Positions 51,873-59,454 of a stretch of 64,000 bases of DNA are shown piece by piece; the first letter of the stretch is position 1; every line of letters begins with the position of its first letter. Under the pieces are notes generated by a model. The model saw nothing but the letters and a program-made list of their open reading frames with translations, was not told the DNA's origin and ran no database searches. This stretch comes from Endozoicomonas montiporae CL-33 (GTDB lineage Bacteria > Pseudomonadota > Gammaproteobacteria > Pseudomonadales > Endozoicomonadaceae). The translations under genes were made by a program, and so were the position numbers. The stretch spans positions 497,501 to 561,500 of the forward strand of contig NZ_CP013251.1 in the NCBI RefSeq assembly GCF_001583435.1. Reading direction: 5' to 3'.

Positions 51873-52907
51873 ATGGATATCACCGAGCTACTGGCATTCA
51901 GCTTCAAGCAGGGGGCATCGGATTTACACCTCTCTGCCGGGCTCCCACCCATGATTCGTATGGATGGTGATGTACGACGGATTAACCTGCCACCCATGGA
52001 TCATAAACAGGTGCATGGCCTGATTTATGACATTATGAACGATAAGCAACGGCGTGATTATGAAGAGTGCCTGCAGGCAGACTTTTCATTTGAAGTCCCG
52101 GGTGTTTCACGTTTTCGTGTGAATGCCTTTAACCAGTCCCGGGGGGCTGGCGCAGTTTTTCGTACTATTCCCAGTAAAGTGTTGTCGATGGATGATCTGG
52201 GTATGGGGCAGGTGTTTAAAGACATCTCCATGAAACCCAGAGGTCTGGCCCTGGTGACCGGGCCGACCGGTTCCGGTAAATCGACGACGCTGGCAGCGAT
52301 GCTCGATTACATTAACGATACCCGCTATGACCATATCCTTACCATCGAAGACCCTATCGAATTTGTTCACGAATCCAAGAAATGCCTGGTGAATCAGCGT
52401 GAAGTGCATCGTGATACCCGCAGTTTCAGTGATGCGTTGCGTGCTGCACTGCGTGAAGATCCGGATATTATTCTGGTGGGTGAAATGCGCGATCTGGAAA
52501 CCATACGTCTTGCCCTGACTGCTGCAGAAACAGGCCATATGGTGTTTGGCACCTTGCATACGACATCTGCCGCTAAAACAGTAGACCGGGTGATCGATGT
52601 GTTCCCCGCTGAAGAAAAGGCGATGGTGCGTTCCATGTTGTCCGAATCGTTGCAGGCGGTTGTTTCTCAGACCCTGATCAAGAAAAACGGTGGGGGACGT
52701 GTAGCAGTCCATGAAATCATGATTGGTACACCGGCTATTCGTAACCTGATCCGTGAAGATAAAGTGGCCCAGATGTACTCGGCGATACAGACCGGTAATG
52801 CCATTGGTATGCAGACACTGGATCAATGTTTGAAAGATATGGTCAACAGGGGAGTGATTTCCCACGACATCGCCAGGGAAAAAGCCAAGGATCCGGAGAG
52901 TTTTTAG
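51873..52907 (+). CDS. pilT: type IV pilus retraction ATPase
   Basis: The ATG at 51873 (MDITELLAFSFKQGASDLHL) has an AGGGGGA ribosome site and gives 344 residues, the PilT norm. Walker A is VTGPTGSGKSTTL (about 129-141), the Asp-box region is LTIEDPIEFVH, Walker B is ILVGEMRDLETI and the His box TGHMVFGTLHT. It drives pilus retraction for twitching motility. The neighbour pilU that follows pilT in Pseudomonas is absent; repeats follow instead. Confidence 0.96.
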   Translation: MDITELLAFSFKQGASDLHLSAGLPPMIRMDGDVRRINLPPMDHKQVHGLIYDIMNDKQRRDYEECLQADFSFEVPGVSRFRVNAFNQSRGAGAVFRTIPSKVLSMDDLGMGQVFKDISMKPRGLALVTGPTGSGKSTTLAAMLDYINDTRYDHILTIEDPIEFVHESKKCLVNQREVHRDTRSFSDALRAALREDPDIILVGEMRDLETIRLALTAAETGHMVFGTLHTTSAAKTVDRVIDVFPAEEKAMVRSMLSESLQAVVSQTLIKKNGGGRVAVHEIMIGTPAIRNLIREDKVAQMYSAIQTGNAIGMQTLDQCLKDMVNRGVISHDIAREKAKDPESF

Positions 52908-52923
52908 CATTTTCGACGTAAGC

Positions 52924-53206
52924 CTCCCTACTTTGAGTAGGGAGATATAAGTCGGGAGTCCGCAAGGACTCCGGTTGAGATTTTGACATAGCTCTTATCG
53001 TACTCTATGCTGCTCTTGGCTTTTAATTGGCTGTTATCGAAAACCAAGTGACAACCAATGTTAGAAAGCCCAGAATTTAAAATTAAACCGGAAGGACTGT
53101 CCGGTTCTGCTGATGGAGGCTTCTGTGTAAGTCCAGTCGTTATAGACTGGCTGTAGCCCTTGAAGTCAGAAGCCCCCTACTTCAGTTGGGGGAGCAGTCA
53201 CCAAGA
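52924..53206 (+). mobile_element. IS200/IS605-like remnant with possible omega-RNA-type right end
   Basis: This gap has no long open frame but is full of hairpins. CTCCCTACT/AGTAGGGAG is at 52924-52944. GGAGTCC-GCAA-GGACTCC is at 52955-52972. CCGGA/TCCGG is at 53088-53104. GGCTTCTG at 53118-53125 pairs with CAGAAGCC at 53167-53174 and encloses CCAGTC/GACTGG. A terminal CCCCCTACT/AGTTGGGGG at 53173-53192 is followed by GAGCAGTCAC. The AGAAGCCCCC-hairpin pattern is typical of right ends of IS200/IS605 tnpB elements, where the guide (omega) RNA scaffold lies. No TnpA or TnpB frame remains, so it is a deleted or non-autonomous copy. Confidence 0.55.
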
Positions 53207-53219
53207 AGAGTTGGTATCA

Positions 53220-53539
53220 TACCAATTGCGTCTTCTAAACATGAATTGCGCAGCCAATCCAAACCGCTGGTTCTGCGTCAGAACTCCTCGCAATAGCCAG
53301 CTATTATACCAATCGCAATAATTAGCTATTCTATTGCGCTGCCTTTTCAGCCGGTTATTCTGCGTTGGCATTCGTCGCCATAGCTACGGCTATGGCTTCT
53401 CACGCCGCCTTGCCTAACCGGCTGAAAAGGCATGCTCATAACGAAGCTAATTATTTTGATTGGTATTACTCGTCGTTATTCCTTGCCCAGCGATTTGGAT
53501 TGGTTTGCTCATGGTCATATTTAGAAAACGGAATTGGTA
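53220..53539. mobile_element. MITE-like palindromic element, copy 2, TCA target duplication
   Basis: The element starts TACCAATTGCGTCTTCTAAA and ends with the complement of TACCAATTCCGTTTTCTAAA. It is flanked by TCA at 53217-53219 and 53540-53542. It is interrupted by another element of the same kind (53307-53465); without that and its duplication it would be 158 bp, close to the 176-bp copy at 6113-6288. Inner arms CCAATCCAAACCGCTGG and CCAGCGATTTGGATTGG pair, although their sequence differs from that of copy 1. Confidence 0.87.
53307..53465. mobile_element. nested MITE-like element, TTA target duplication
   Basis: The 159-bp insert begins TACCAATCGCAATAATTAGC and ends with the complement of TACCAATCAAAATAATTAGC (19 of 21 terminal bases match). 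It is flanked by TTA at 53304-53306 and 53466-53468. Removing the insert and one TTA restores the continuous GCTATTACTCGTCG of the copy at 6113-6288. A 17-bp perfect inverted pair (GCCTTTTCAGCCGGTTA) encloses an apex with ATAGC/GCTAT. Confidence 0.87.
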
Positions 53540-53544
53540 TCAGT

Positions 53545-54420
53545 TCAGTCTGTAGCACGAGGGTGTTTATTGGATTTAGTGCATTCTGCTGTGTATGCCG
53601 CTTGCAAGTCTTCCAACTGTTTGCGGTTCAGTATCAGGTTTTTACCACGCGCATCAACCAGATCGGCAAGGCAGGTTTGCTGTTTTGAGTGCTCTTTTTC
53701 CTGCTCCAGAGAAATGCCCGTCAGGCGAACTTCCATTAATTTTCCATGACCGTTAAGGTTAATGATTTTGGTAAATTCTCCAACGCAGCATATTGCACAG
53801 TCGGGCAGGTCGCCGTAGCTTTTTGCCTGTTGTTTTTCGGAAACTCCAAGTGTAACCAGCTCATAAGGTGTCATGTAACGTGTCACGCTGACTTTGTCAG
53901 GAGCTACTATGTGCAAATCGGTAATGCCGCCAGAGCACCGGTCCCCGCCACTGAAGCTTTGAACCAGTTCCAGATTGGCAGAACGTTTTTTTCCCGCAAG
54001 GGCTTCATCCAGAACAGGAAAAGAATCTAAATCCAGCCCTTTAAATAGAAAACCAAAAGTAAATGTACCTGATCCCCCATAATTTACGACGTATTTAACC
54101 AGAACCTGCTCGTTTTCCATTTGTCCGATCAGGTTGTAGGCAGCAAAGGCAGGCAGGACTTCCGTTTCTTCTTCTCTGGTGCCGGTCGTAATGCTGGTGG
54201 CATTAAAGGAGGCTAACCACGGACTTTTCTGGTCAACAGGCAAGTGTGCGTATTTTTTCTGGCAGGCACGCAGATCGAGTGATGTCATGGTTCTGATGCC
54301 ACTCCCTCGTTCAAGTTCGGCAAAGCGATCAAGACAGAGGGGGTGCAGTGCATCAGCCAGTGCAGAGTTTGAAAGTAAAAATAACAGGGTTGTACTAAAT
54401 AATCTGGTTATTCTCATCAT
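53545..54420 (-). CDS. secreted protein of unknown function
   Basis: The 291-residue protein has a signal peptide (ITRLFSTTLLFLLSNSALA, about 4-22). It contains many cysteines, including LPDCAICCVGEF and FSGGDRCSGGI, so disulfides in the periplasm are likely. I do not recognise a family. The start overlaps the last 26 bp of ruvX, so it is translated from the end of that gene. The C-terminus ends 5 bp from the palindromic element at 53220-53539, and the last residues could have been changed by that insertion. Confidence 0.7.
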   Translation of the reverse strand: MMRITRLFSTTLLFLLSNSALADALHPLCLDRFAELERGSGIRTMTSLDLRACQKKYAHLPVDQKSPWLASFNATSITTGTREEETEVLPAFAAYNLIGQMENEQVLVKYVVNYGGSGTFTFGFLFKGLDLDSFPVLDEALAGKKRSANLELVQSFSGGDRCSGGITDLHIVAPDKVSVTRYMTPYELVTLGVSEKQQAKSYGDLPDCAICCVGEFTKIINLNGHGKLMEVRLTGISLEQEKEHSKQQTCLADLVDARGKNLILNRKQLEDLQAAYTAECTKSNKHPRATD

Positions 54421-54835
54421 TCATCCAGCCTTCCAGAATAATCTGAGCAGCCATTCCATCGACAGGGTTTGAACCGTAATGTTTACTGTGACCCAGTTTA
54501 TCAGCCCAGTCTTTGGCTTCAAATGATGAGAGTCGCTCATCCGCCTCGAAAAAGGGGAGGTTAAAACGACCATGCAGACGCTTGCCAAATTTTCTTGCCC
54601 TGAGTGACATCTGTGATTCGGTGCCGTCCATATTCAGGGGAATGCCTACGACAACGGCATCGGGTTGCCACTCATTGATCAACTCCTCAACTTTGTTCCA
54701 GTCTGGAATACCGTCGCGGGCTTTCAGTTGTGGCAGTGCAGTGGCGGTTCGGGTGATGGCCTGACCGACAGCAACGCCGATGTTTTTGGTGCCGAAGTCG
54801 AAGCCAAGGATGGTTTTAACAGATGGTGATGTCAT
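54395..54835 (-). CDS. ruvX: RuvX/YqgF-family Holliday junction resolvase-like nuclease
   Basis: The ATG at 54835 (MTSPSVKTILGFDFGTKNIG) gives 146 residues. The RNase H-like fold is shown by GFDFGTKNIGVAVG with the first catalytic Asp, VVVGIPLNMDGTESQMS, and DERLSSFEA. The enzyme family functions in 16S rRNA 5' maturation and possibly recombination. It lies 16 bp after yqgE in the conserved gshB-tonB-yqgE-yqgF order. Confidence 0.94.
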   Translation of the reverse strand: MTSPSVKTILGFDFGTKNIGVAVGQAITRTATALPQLKARDGIPDWNKVEELINEWQPDAVVVGIPLNMDGTESQMSLRARKFGKRLHGRFNLPFFEADERLSSFEAKDWADKLGHSKHYGSNPVDGMAAQIILEGWMNDENNQII

Positions 54836-54851
54836 AGAACTCAAAAGTATG

Positions 54852-55424
54852 TCAGGCGTGTCCGACCTGACCGGACAGTAAATGCAAATTCACCCCCAGT
54901 GAGGATGCCGCTGCTGTAAGGCGCTGCTCGCAAGGAGTTGTGAAAATAATGGAGGGTCGGGCTGTACAGGTCAACCAGGTGTTTTCTGCCATCTCCTGTT
55001 CAAGCTGACCGGCTCCCCAACCGGCATAACCCAGGGCGACCAACGCATGGGAAGGCCCTTCATTGTTTGCCATGGCGACCAGAATATCCTTGGATGTGGT
55101 GAGGTTCAGCCCCTCTCCAACATTGAGACTGGACTCCCAGGGTCGGTCATTGGTATGAAGCACAAAGCCTCTTTCTGAGGCAACCGGTCCGCCAGCGTAA
55201 ACGGCACTCTGACTCTGGGCCCAGGCATCCGGCGGCTCTATGCCCACCTGACGAAAAATTTCCCCAAGGGTGAGGTCGGTGGGCCGGTTGATGACCACTC
55301 CCAGCGCTCCGTCCTGACTGTGTTCGCAGATAAGCGTCAGTGTTTCGGCAAACGACGGGTCTGCCATCTGGGGCGTAGCGATCAGAAAGTGATTTTTGAG
55401 ACTTTGGAAGCTTGGCGTTCTCAT
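54852..55424 (-). CDS. yqgE: YqgE/AlgH family protein
   Basis: From the ATG at 55424 (MRTPSFQSLKNHFLIATPQM) the product is 190 residues, as expected for the family. Family features are ADPSFAETLTLICEHSQDGA, LGVVINRPTDLTLGEI and GYAGWGAGQLEQEM. An earlier ATG at 55490 falls inside a repeat fragment and is not likely. No strong ribosome site is seen for 55424. The function is unclear; in Pseudomonas AlgH has been linked to alginate regulation. Confidence 0.9.
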   Translation of the reverse strand: MRTPSFQSLKNHFLIATPQMADPSFAETLTLICEHSQDGALGVVINRPTDLTLGEIFRQVGIEPPDAWAQSQSAVYAGGPVASERGFVLHTNDRPWESSLNVGEGLNLTTSKDILVAMANNEGPSHALVALGYAGWGAGQLEQEMAENTWLTCTARPSIIFTTPCEQRLTAAASSLGVNLHLLSGQVGHA

Positions 55425-55471
55425 GGAGGCAGTATCGGGTGAAACTCGCCTGTTGGCAACTTTTCCGCACC

Positions 55472-55507
55472 AATTTGCAGCCCTCAACAAGATCGTGAGC
55501 AGTTTCT
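55472..55507. repeat. single end of the GAAGCTG-ended palindromic element
   Basis: This 36-bp stretch reads, reversed, like GAAACTGCTCACGATCTTGT and matches the left end of the element at 9693-9852 through ATTTGCAGCCCTCAACAA. The other end is missing, so this is a truncated copy. It touches the tonB stop codon and covers the region upstream of yqgE. Confidence 0.7.
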
Positions 55508-56450
55508 AATTACTGAATAAACGATCGCCTCGCTCAAAGCGCCAGGTTCGTATGATTTCGACACGATCATAATCTCTGAGGTCATTGCCAAAAGGCGCAT
55601 AAGGGGCAGCCAGTTTGACGATTCGAATGGCAGCATCGTCGAGAATGGCAGAGCCTGAAGACTCCATCAGTTCAACATCGTGCAGTGTTCCGTCCCTGTT
55701 GATAGCCACCATCAGGCGCAGTTCGCCATAGAGTTTTTCCCTTCGCGCCTGCGGTGGATAATTCATATTACCCACCCGCTCAACCTTGCGACGCCAGGTT
55801 TCTTTGTAATAAGCACCGGGCTCCTGCATGGTTGAAGCGGCGGTCAGGCGTTTGATTCTCGGGCGCTTGGCGTACTCCTGACGCTGCTGGCTAAGCTGGG
55901 CTTCAAGGCTGGAAATTTCCTGTCTGAGGTCAATTCGTTTGCGGGGTTTAACCTGCTCAGGTGTATCCGGTGTGGGCTTTTTGTTTTCAACCTTGTCAGG
56001 GGTTTTCTGCTCGACTTCGGCGCGGGTGGCAATTTTGGCGGTCTGGGGCTGCTCCTGTTTAGGCGCTGTTTCTTCCCGGGTTTCCAGTACCACTTCGTTA
56101 ATCTGGTTAGACTGGAACTCCGCCTTCTGGTCGGTCCGTGGTCTGGCTTTTTCTTCCAGCGTGCCACTGCCCTGCTGATGAAACTGGGCGATATAATCCG
56201 CTTCTTCGGGCTTTTCCTGACTTTTATAGGTGGCGAGCGTGACTTCCAGAGTTTTTGGCGGCGCAGGCATTTCCTGCAGTCCAAATGAAATGCCCAATAC
56301 AACCGCTGCATGAATGGCGGTTGCCATGAAAACGGTGAAACCGAAGCGGTCAGCTGAAGAAACGCTGGTCATGGTGGACATTGACAGTCTTGTATCATTC
56401 CTTAACGTGGGTATTGATGACATTGTCTTGAATGTCACCATGGCTGGCAA
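55506..56450 (-). CDS. tonB: TonB-family energy transducer (TonB3-like by position)
   Basis: The 314-residue protein has one N-terminal membrane helix (FTVFMATAIHAAVVLGISFG, about 38-57). A long charged Pro/Lys/Glu-rich linker spans roughly 75-185. A C-terminal TonB domain follows (MNYPPQARREKLYGELRLMV and AAIRIVKLAAPYAPFGNDLR). It would couple proton-motive force to outer-membrane functions. The gshB-tonB-yqgE-yqgF order matches Pseudomonas, where TonB3 affects twitching motility, and pilT is nearby. The start is uncertain; MSTMTSVSSADRFG at residue 24 is a good alternative. Confidence 0.85.
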   Translation of the reverse strand: MPAMVTFKTMSSIPTLRNDTRLSMSTMTSVSSADRFGFTVFMATAIHAAVVLGISFGLQEMPAPPKTLEVTLATYKSQEKPEEADYIAQFHQQGSGTLEEKARPRTDQKAEFQSNQINEVVLETREETAPKQEQPQTAKIATRAEVEQKTPDKVENKKPTPDTPEQVKPRKRIDLRQEISSLEAQLSQQRQEYAKRPRIKRLTAASTMQEPGAYYKETWRRKVERVGNMNYPPQARREKLYGELRLMVAINRDGTLHDVELMESSGSAILDDAAIRIVKLAAPYAPFGNDLRDYDRVEIIRTWRFERGDRLFSN

Positions 56451-56544
56451 GTGGGCAGGCGGATTATCTTGTTATCTTTGTGTTGTCATGACAGTGGATT
56501 TCCGGGAGCTTTTGCGATTTCTCCCGGATGTTACTGTCATGTCG

Positions 56545-57492
56545 TCAGGAAAGTTTTTCTTCAATTTTGTCCATCAACCTATCGCCGATGCTGATGCCAA
56601 ACTGATCATCGAGCTGACGGATGCAGGTGGGGGACGTGACATTAATCTCGGTCAGGTAATCGCCAATGATATCCAGCCCGACAAACAGCAGGCCTTTCTC
56701 TTTAAGCGTTGGAGCGACTTGTTCTGCTATCCAGCGATCCCGGTCGCTTAACTCCTGTCCGACACCGCTGCCGCCAGCAGCCAGATTGCCCCGCAGTTCG
56801 CCTTCTGCGGGAATGCGTGCCAGGGCATAAGGTACAGGCTCGCCATCAATCAGCAGAACGCGTTTATCACCCTGAACAATCTCGGGGATGTACTTCTGAA
56901 TCATAGCCTGTGATGTGCCGTGTTGAGTCAGGGTTTCAAGAATAACGCTGAAGTTCGGGTCTTTCGGGTTGGTGCGGAAAATAGACGACCCGCCCATGCC
57001 ATCCAGTGGTTTCAGTACCACGTCACCGTGTTCTTCGGCAAACTCTCGTAACAGGCGTGCACTGCGAGCAACCATGACCGGAGGTGTGCACTGTGGAAAC
57101 AGCGTCGCAAACATTTTTTCATTACAGTCGCGAATGCTCTGAGGCTTATTAACCACCAGAGTACCGGCAGCTTCTGCCTGCTCAAGCAGGTAGGTGCTGT
57201 AGATGAACTCCATATCAAACGGTGGATCTTTACGCATCAGAATCACATTCAGCGAGTCCAGAGGCAGCTCCTGACGCTCTCCAAGGGTAAACCAGTCATT
57301 AGCGTCATAACGAACATCTAATGAGCGCATGCTGCCACTGGCAACCCCTTCTTTCTGGTAAAGGTCGTGCTGCTCCATATAAAACAGTTGCCAGCCCCGC
57401 TTCTGCGCAGCCAGCAGCATCGCCAGAGAACTGTCTTTTTTAAATTCGATGGACTCGATCGGGTCCATGACTATGCCGAGCTTAAAGGTCAT
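56545..57492 (-). CDS. gshB: glutathione synthetase
   Basis: The 315-residue ATP-grasp enzyme joins gamma-glutamylcysteine and glycine. Visible features are KLGIVMDPIESIEFKKDSS at the start, VVLKPLDGMGGSSIFR (ATP loop), EIVQGDKRVLLIDGEPVPYA and DIIGDYLTEINVTSPT. The length fits GshB. It heads the leftward gshB-tonB-yqgE-ruvX group. Confidence 0.96.
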   Translation of the reverse strand: MTFKLGIVMDPIESIEFKKDSSLAMLLAAQKRGWQLFYMEQHDLYQKEGVASGSMRSLDVRYDANDWFTLGERQELPLDSLNVILMRKDPPFDMEFIYSTYLLEQAEAAGTLVVNKPQSIRDCNEKMFATLFPQCTPPVMVARSARLLREFAEEHGDVVLKPLDGMGGSSIFRTNPKDPNFSVILETLTQHGTSQAMIQKYIPEIVQGDKRVLLIDGEPVPYALARIPAEGELRGNLAAGGSGVGQELSDRDRWIAEQVAPTLKEKGLLFVGLDIIGDYLTEINVTSPTCIRQLDDQFGISIGDRLMDKIEEKLS

Positions 57493-57631
57493 GTTGATAC
57501 CGGGTTAACGCACAGAATAAAAGCGGCTAATCGAACGCTGATCAGCCTGCAAACTATATGGGGGAATTGTACTAGATTTCAAGAAAGGTCAAAGCAGCGG
57601 GTGGATTCACCCGCATTGGGTAGGTTTGGTA

Positions 57632-58237
57632 TCAGTTCAGATCTTTATCAACCCAGTATTTAGTGCCCTGTAGTGTTGCCTGGGCAACCAGACCGTTTTC
57701 AGTAAACTGGTAAAAGGTAATGCCCAAATCGGTGTTTACTGTGCCGCTTATCAGTTCACCGCCTTTATCGCCGGACTTGATGGCGGCATCCGCTTGACCG
57801 GTGAAGTCCCAGCCATTTTTAATAAAATCTTCCAGTGTCTTGTGTTTATCAAACACGATGACAGCCCTGAAGTCTTTTATACCTAAGCCAATGCCCAGAC
57901 CGGCGCTGGCCATGCGCATGTAAGTATCCTTGCCGGACTGGTTATCATGAACAACGCCGTAACCGGCACCGGCACTGAGCAGGATCAGGTTACTGTTCAC
58001 GTTGCTGAAAACGGCATAACCGGCTGCTTCACTGAGCTGTGCTTCGACGCTGGGCTTGTAGTCGTACAGCATTTTCAGAGTTTCTGAACGCATGTCGTTT
58101 ACATAACCCTGCCGCTCAGCTTTATTTTTTCCCTGAATACCAGAGCAGCCTGAAAGAAGACTGACGGCGACTATAAGGAAAAGAAAGGCGGCTATGGGTT
58201 TGGAAAAGAAGGAACGAGTAGCAAACAATGGCTTCAT
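57632..58237 (-). CDS. SYLF/YSC84-domain lipoprotein
   Basis: The ATG at 58237 (MKPLFATRSFFSKPIAAF) follows a GGAG ribosome site; an in-frame ATG 42 bp upstream lies in the psd terminator. A lipobox LLSGCSG places the lipidated Cys near residue 30. The SYLF-type domain covers most of the mature protein (AAGYAVFSNVNSNLILLSAG, YMRMASAGLGIGLGIKDFRA, GTVNTDLGITFYQF). Such proteins bind lipids in eukaryotes; the bacterial role is unclear. It would sit in an envelope membrane. Confidence 0.88.
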   Translation of the reverse strand: MKPLFATRSFFSKPIAAFLFLIVAVSLLSGCSGIQGKNKAERQGYVNDMRSETLKMLYDYKPSVEAQLSEAAGYAVFSNVNSNLILLSAGAGYGVVHDNQSGKDTYMRMASAGLGIGLGIKDFRAVIVFDKHKTLEDFIKNGWDFTGQADAAIKSGDKGGELISGTVNTDLGITFYQFTENGLVAQATLQGTKYWVDKDLN

Positions 58238-58253
58238 AGGGGAAACTCCGATA

Positions 58254-58284
58254 AAAACATGCAGGCCTGGTGCCTGCATGTTTT
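58254..58284 (-). terminator. psd terminator
   Basis: AAAACATGCAGGC and its complement form a strong stem, and the leftward transcript ends in TTTTTAT. It lies between psd and the SYLF lipoprotein gene. Confidence 0.85.
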
Positions 58285-58318
58285 CAGAGTGCCTGTTTTG
58301 GAAGCATCAGAGAAAGTA

Positions 58319-59185
58319 TCAAAGCTGGTTTGCAGGGGTTGCCAGAGCCTGACCCATCTTGATTGTAGACTCGGCCTGCCATTGCTCAAGCCAGTCCACT
58401 TTATCTTCGCCAAACAGAACAATAGCGGTAGAGCCCAGTTTGAAACGCCCCATTTCCTCGCCGCGTTCAAGTTTGATGCTGGCTGCAGCGGTGTCGTCGT
58501 AATCGGTGGTTCGCACTTGTTTTCGATACGGCGTCACCAGACCGGACCAGACGGTTTCAATACTGGCAACATTAATGGCGCCCACCATAATGACAGCCAT
58601 GGGCCCCTGATCCGTATCAAAAATGCTGACAACCCGTTCGTTACGGGCAAAGAGGTTGGGTACGTTTTCCACAGTGCCTTTGTTCACAGAGAACAAACGA
58701 CCGGGGACGTGAATCATTTTACGCAATGTGCCCGCGGCAGGCGTATGAATACGATGGTAATCCCTTGGGGACAGATAGATGGTGGCAAATTTGCCGCCCA
58801 TGAACTCGGTGGCGAGATCCGTATCGCCACCCAACAGTTCGATCAGGCTGTAATCATGGCCTTTGGCCTGAAAAATACGACCATATTCAATGTCACCAAT
58901 CTGACTGATGGCACCGTCGGCAGGGCTGACAATGGTATCTTCCTGTTCAGGCAGAGGGCGGGCACCTTCTTTTAAAGGACGAGTGAAGAAATCGTTAAAG
59001 TGCCTGTAGGACTCCGCATGTTCATCCTGTGCTTCGCTCATGTCCACATCGTAATGTTTGACGATCCAGTTGATCAGGGCATTTTTGAAGACAGGAATTT
59101 CGCACTCGACAAAATAATGCACCGCTCTGGAGATAAGGTGATGAGGCAGAATGTACTGGGTCAACGCGAACAGTTTTTCTTTCAC
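58319..59185 (-). CDS. psd: phosphatidylserine decarboxylase proenzyme
   Basis: A GTG at 59185 preceded by AGGA gives VKEKLFALTQYILPHHLIS and 288 residues, the normal length. The frame stays open upstream to 59362, but that part lies in and beside a palindromic repeat and is not expected to be translated. Features are FNDFFTRPLKEGARPL, VSPADGAISQIG and the cleavage motif FKLGSTAIVLFG, where Ser becomes the pyruvoyl cofactor. It makes phosphatidylethanolamine at the inner membrane. Confidence 0.95.
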   Translation of the reverse strand: MKEKLFALTQYILPHHLISRAVHYFVECEIPVFKNALINWIVKHYDVDMSEAQDEHAESYRHFNDFFTRPLKEGARPLPEQEDTIVSPADGAISQIGDIEYGRIFQAKGHDYSLIELLGGDTDLATEFMGGKFATIYLSPRDYHRIHTPAAGTLRKMIHVPGRLFSVNKGTVENVPNLFARNERVVSIFDTDQGPMAVIMVGAINVASIETVWSGLVTPYRKQVRTTDYDDTAAASIKLERGEEMGRFKLGSTAIVLFGEDKVDWLEQWQAESTIKMGQALATPANQL

Positions 59186-59293
59186 TAAGGCTGTCCTGTT
59201 ATAGGAAGGAGATTGTGATGGACGATTGTAAAGGATGCCTTGGGTTAAAGACAGACTGGCTTTTACCAGCTTTCGTCTGTGAAAGCTGACTCT

Positions 59294-59448
59294 AGGAGGC
59301 TGTCCGAGAATAGACTGCCCTACCGGCAACTGCTCCTGCGTTGCTCTAGCTCCGGCATTCATGCCGTCGTGCGGTCGTAGTAAATTGGTCTAAAAATCCG
59401 CTATTTTCTACGATCCTCGCTACGGGCGCTATTCACGGACAGCCTCCT
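59294..59448. mobile_element. palindromic element, AGGAGGCTGTCCG family, copy A
   Basis: The 155-bp element has inverted ends AGGAGGCTGTCCGAGAATAG / CTATTCACGGACAGCCTCCT. Its interior carries the 29-bp sequence shared with 38493-38521 and an imperfect CGTAG/CTACG stem. It separates psd from the rhodanese gene. A sister copy is at 61420-61582. Confidence 0.8.
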
Positions 59449-59454
59449 GGACGC

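Noticed and set aside
53534..57640. The 15-base identity TTGGTATCAGTTCAG at 53534 and 57626
   Set aside because: It covers the end of one palindromic element in the first case but has no inverted partner or duplication in the second, so chance cannot be excluded.
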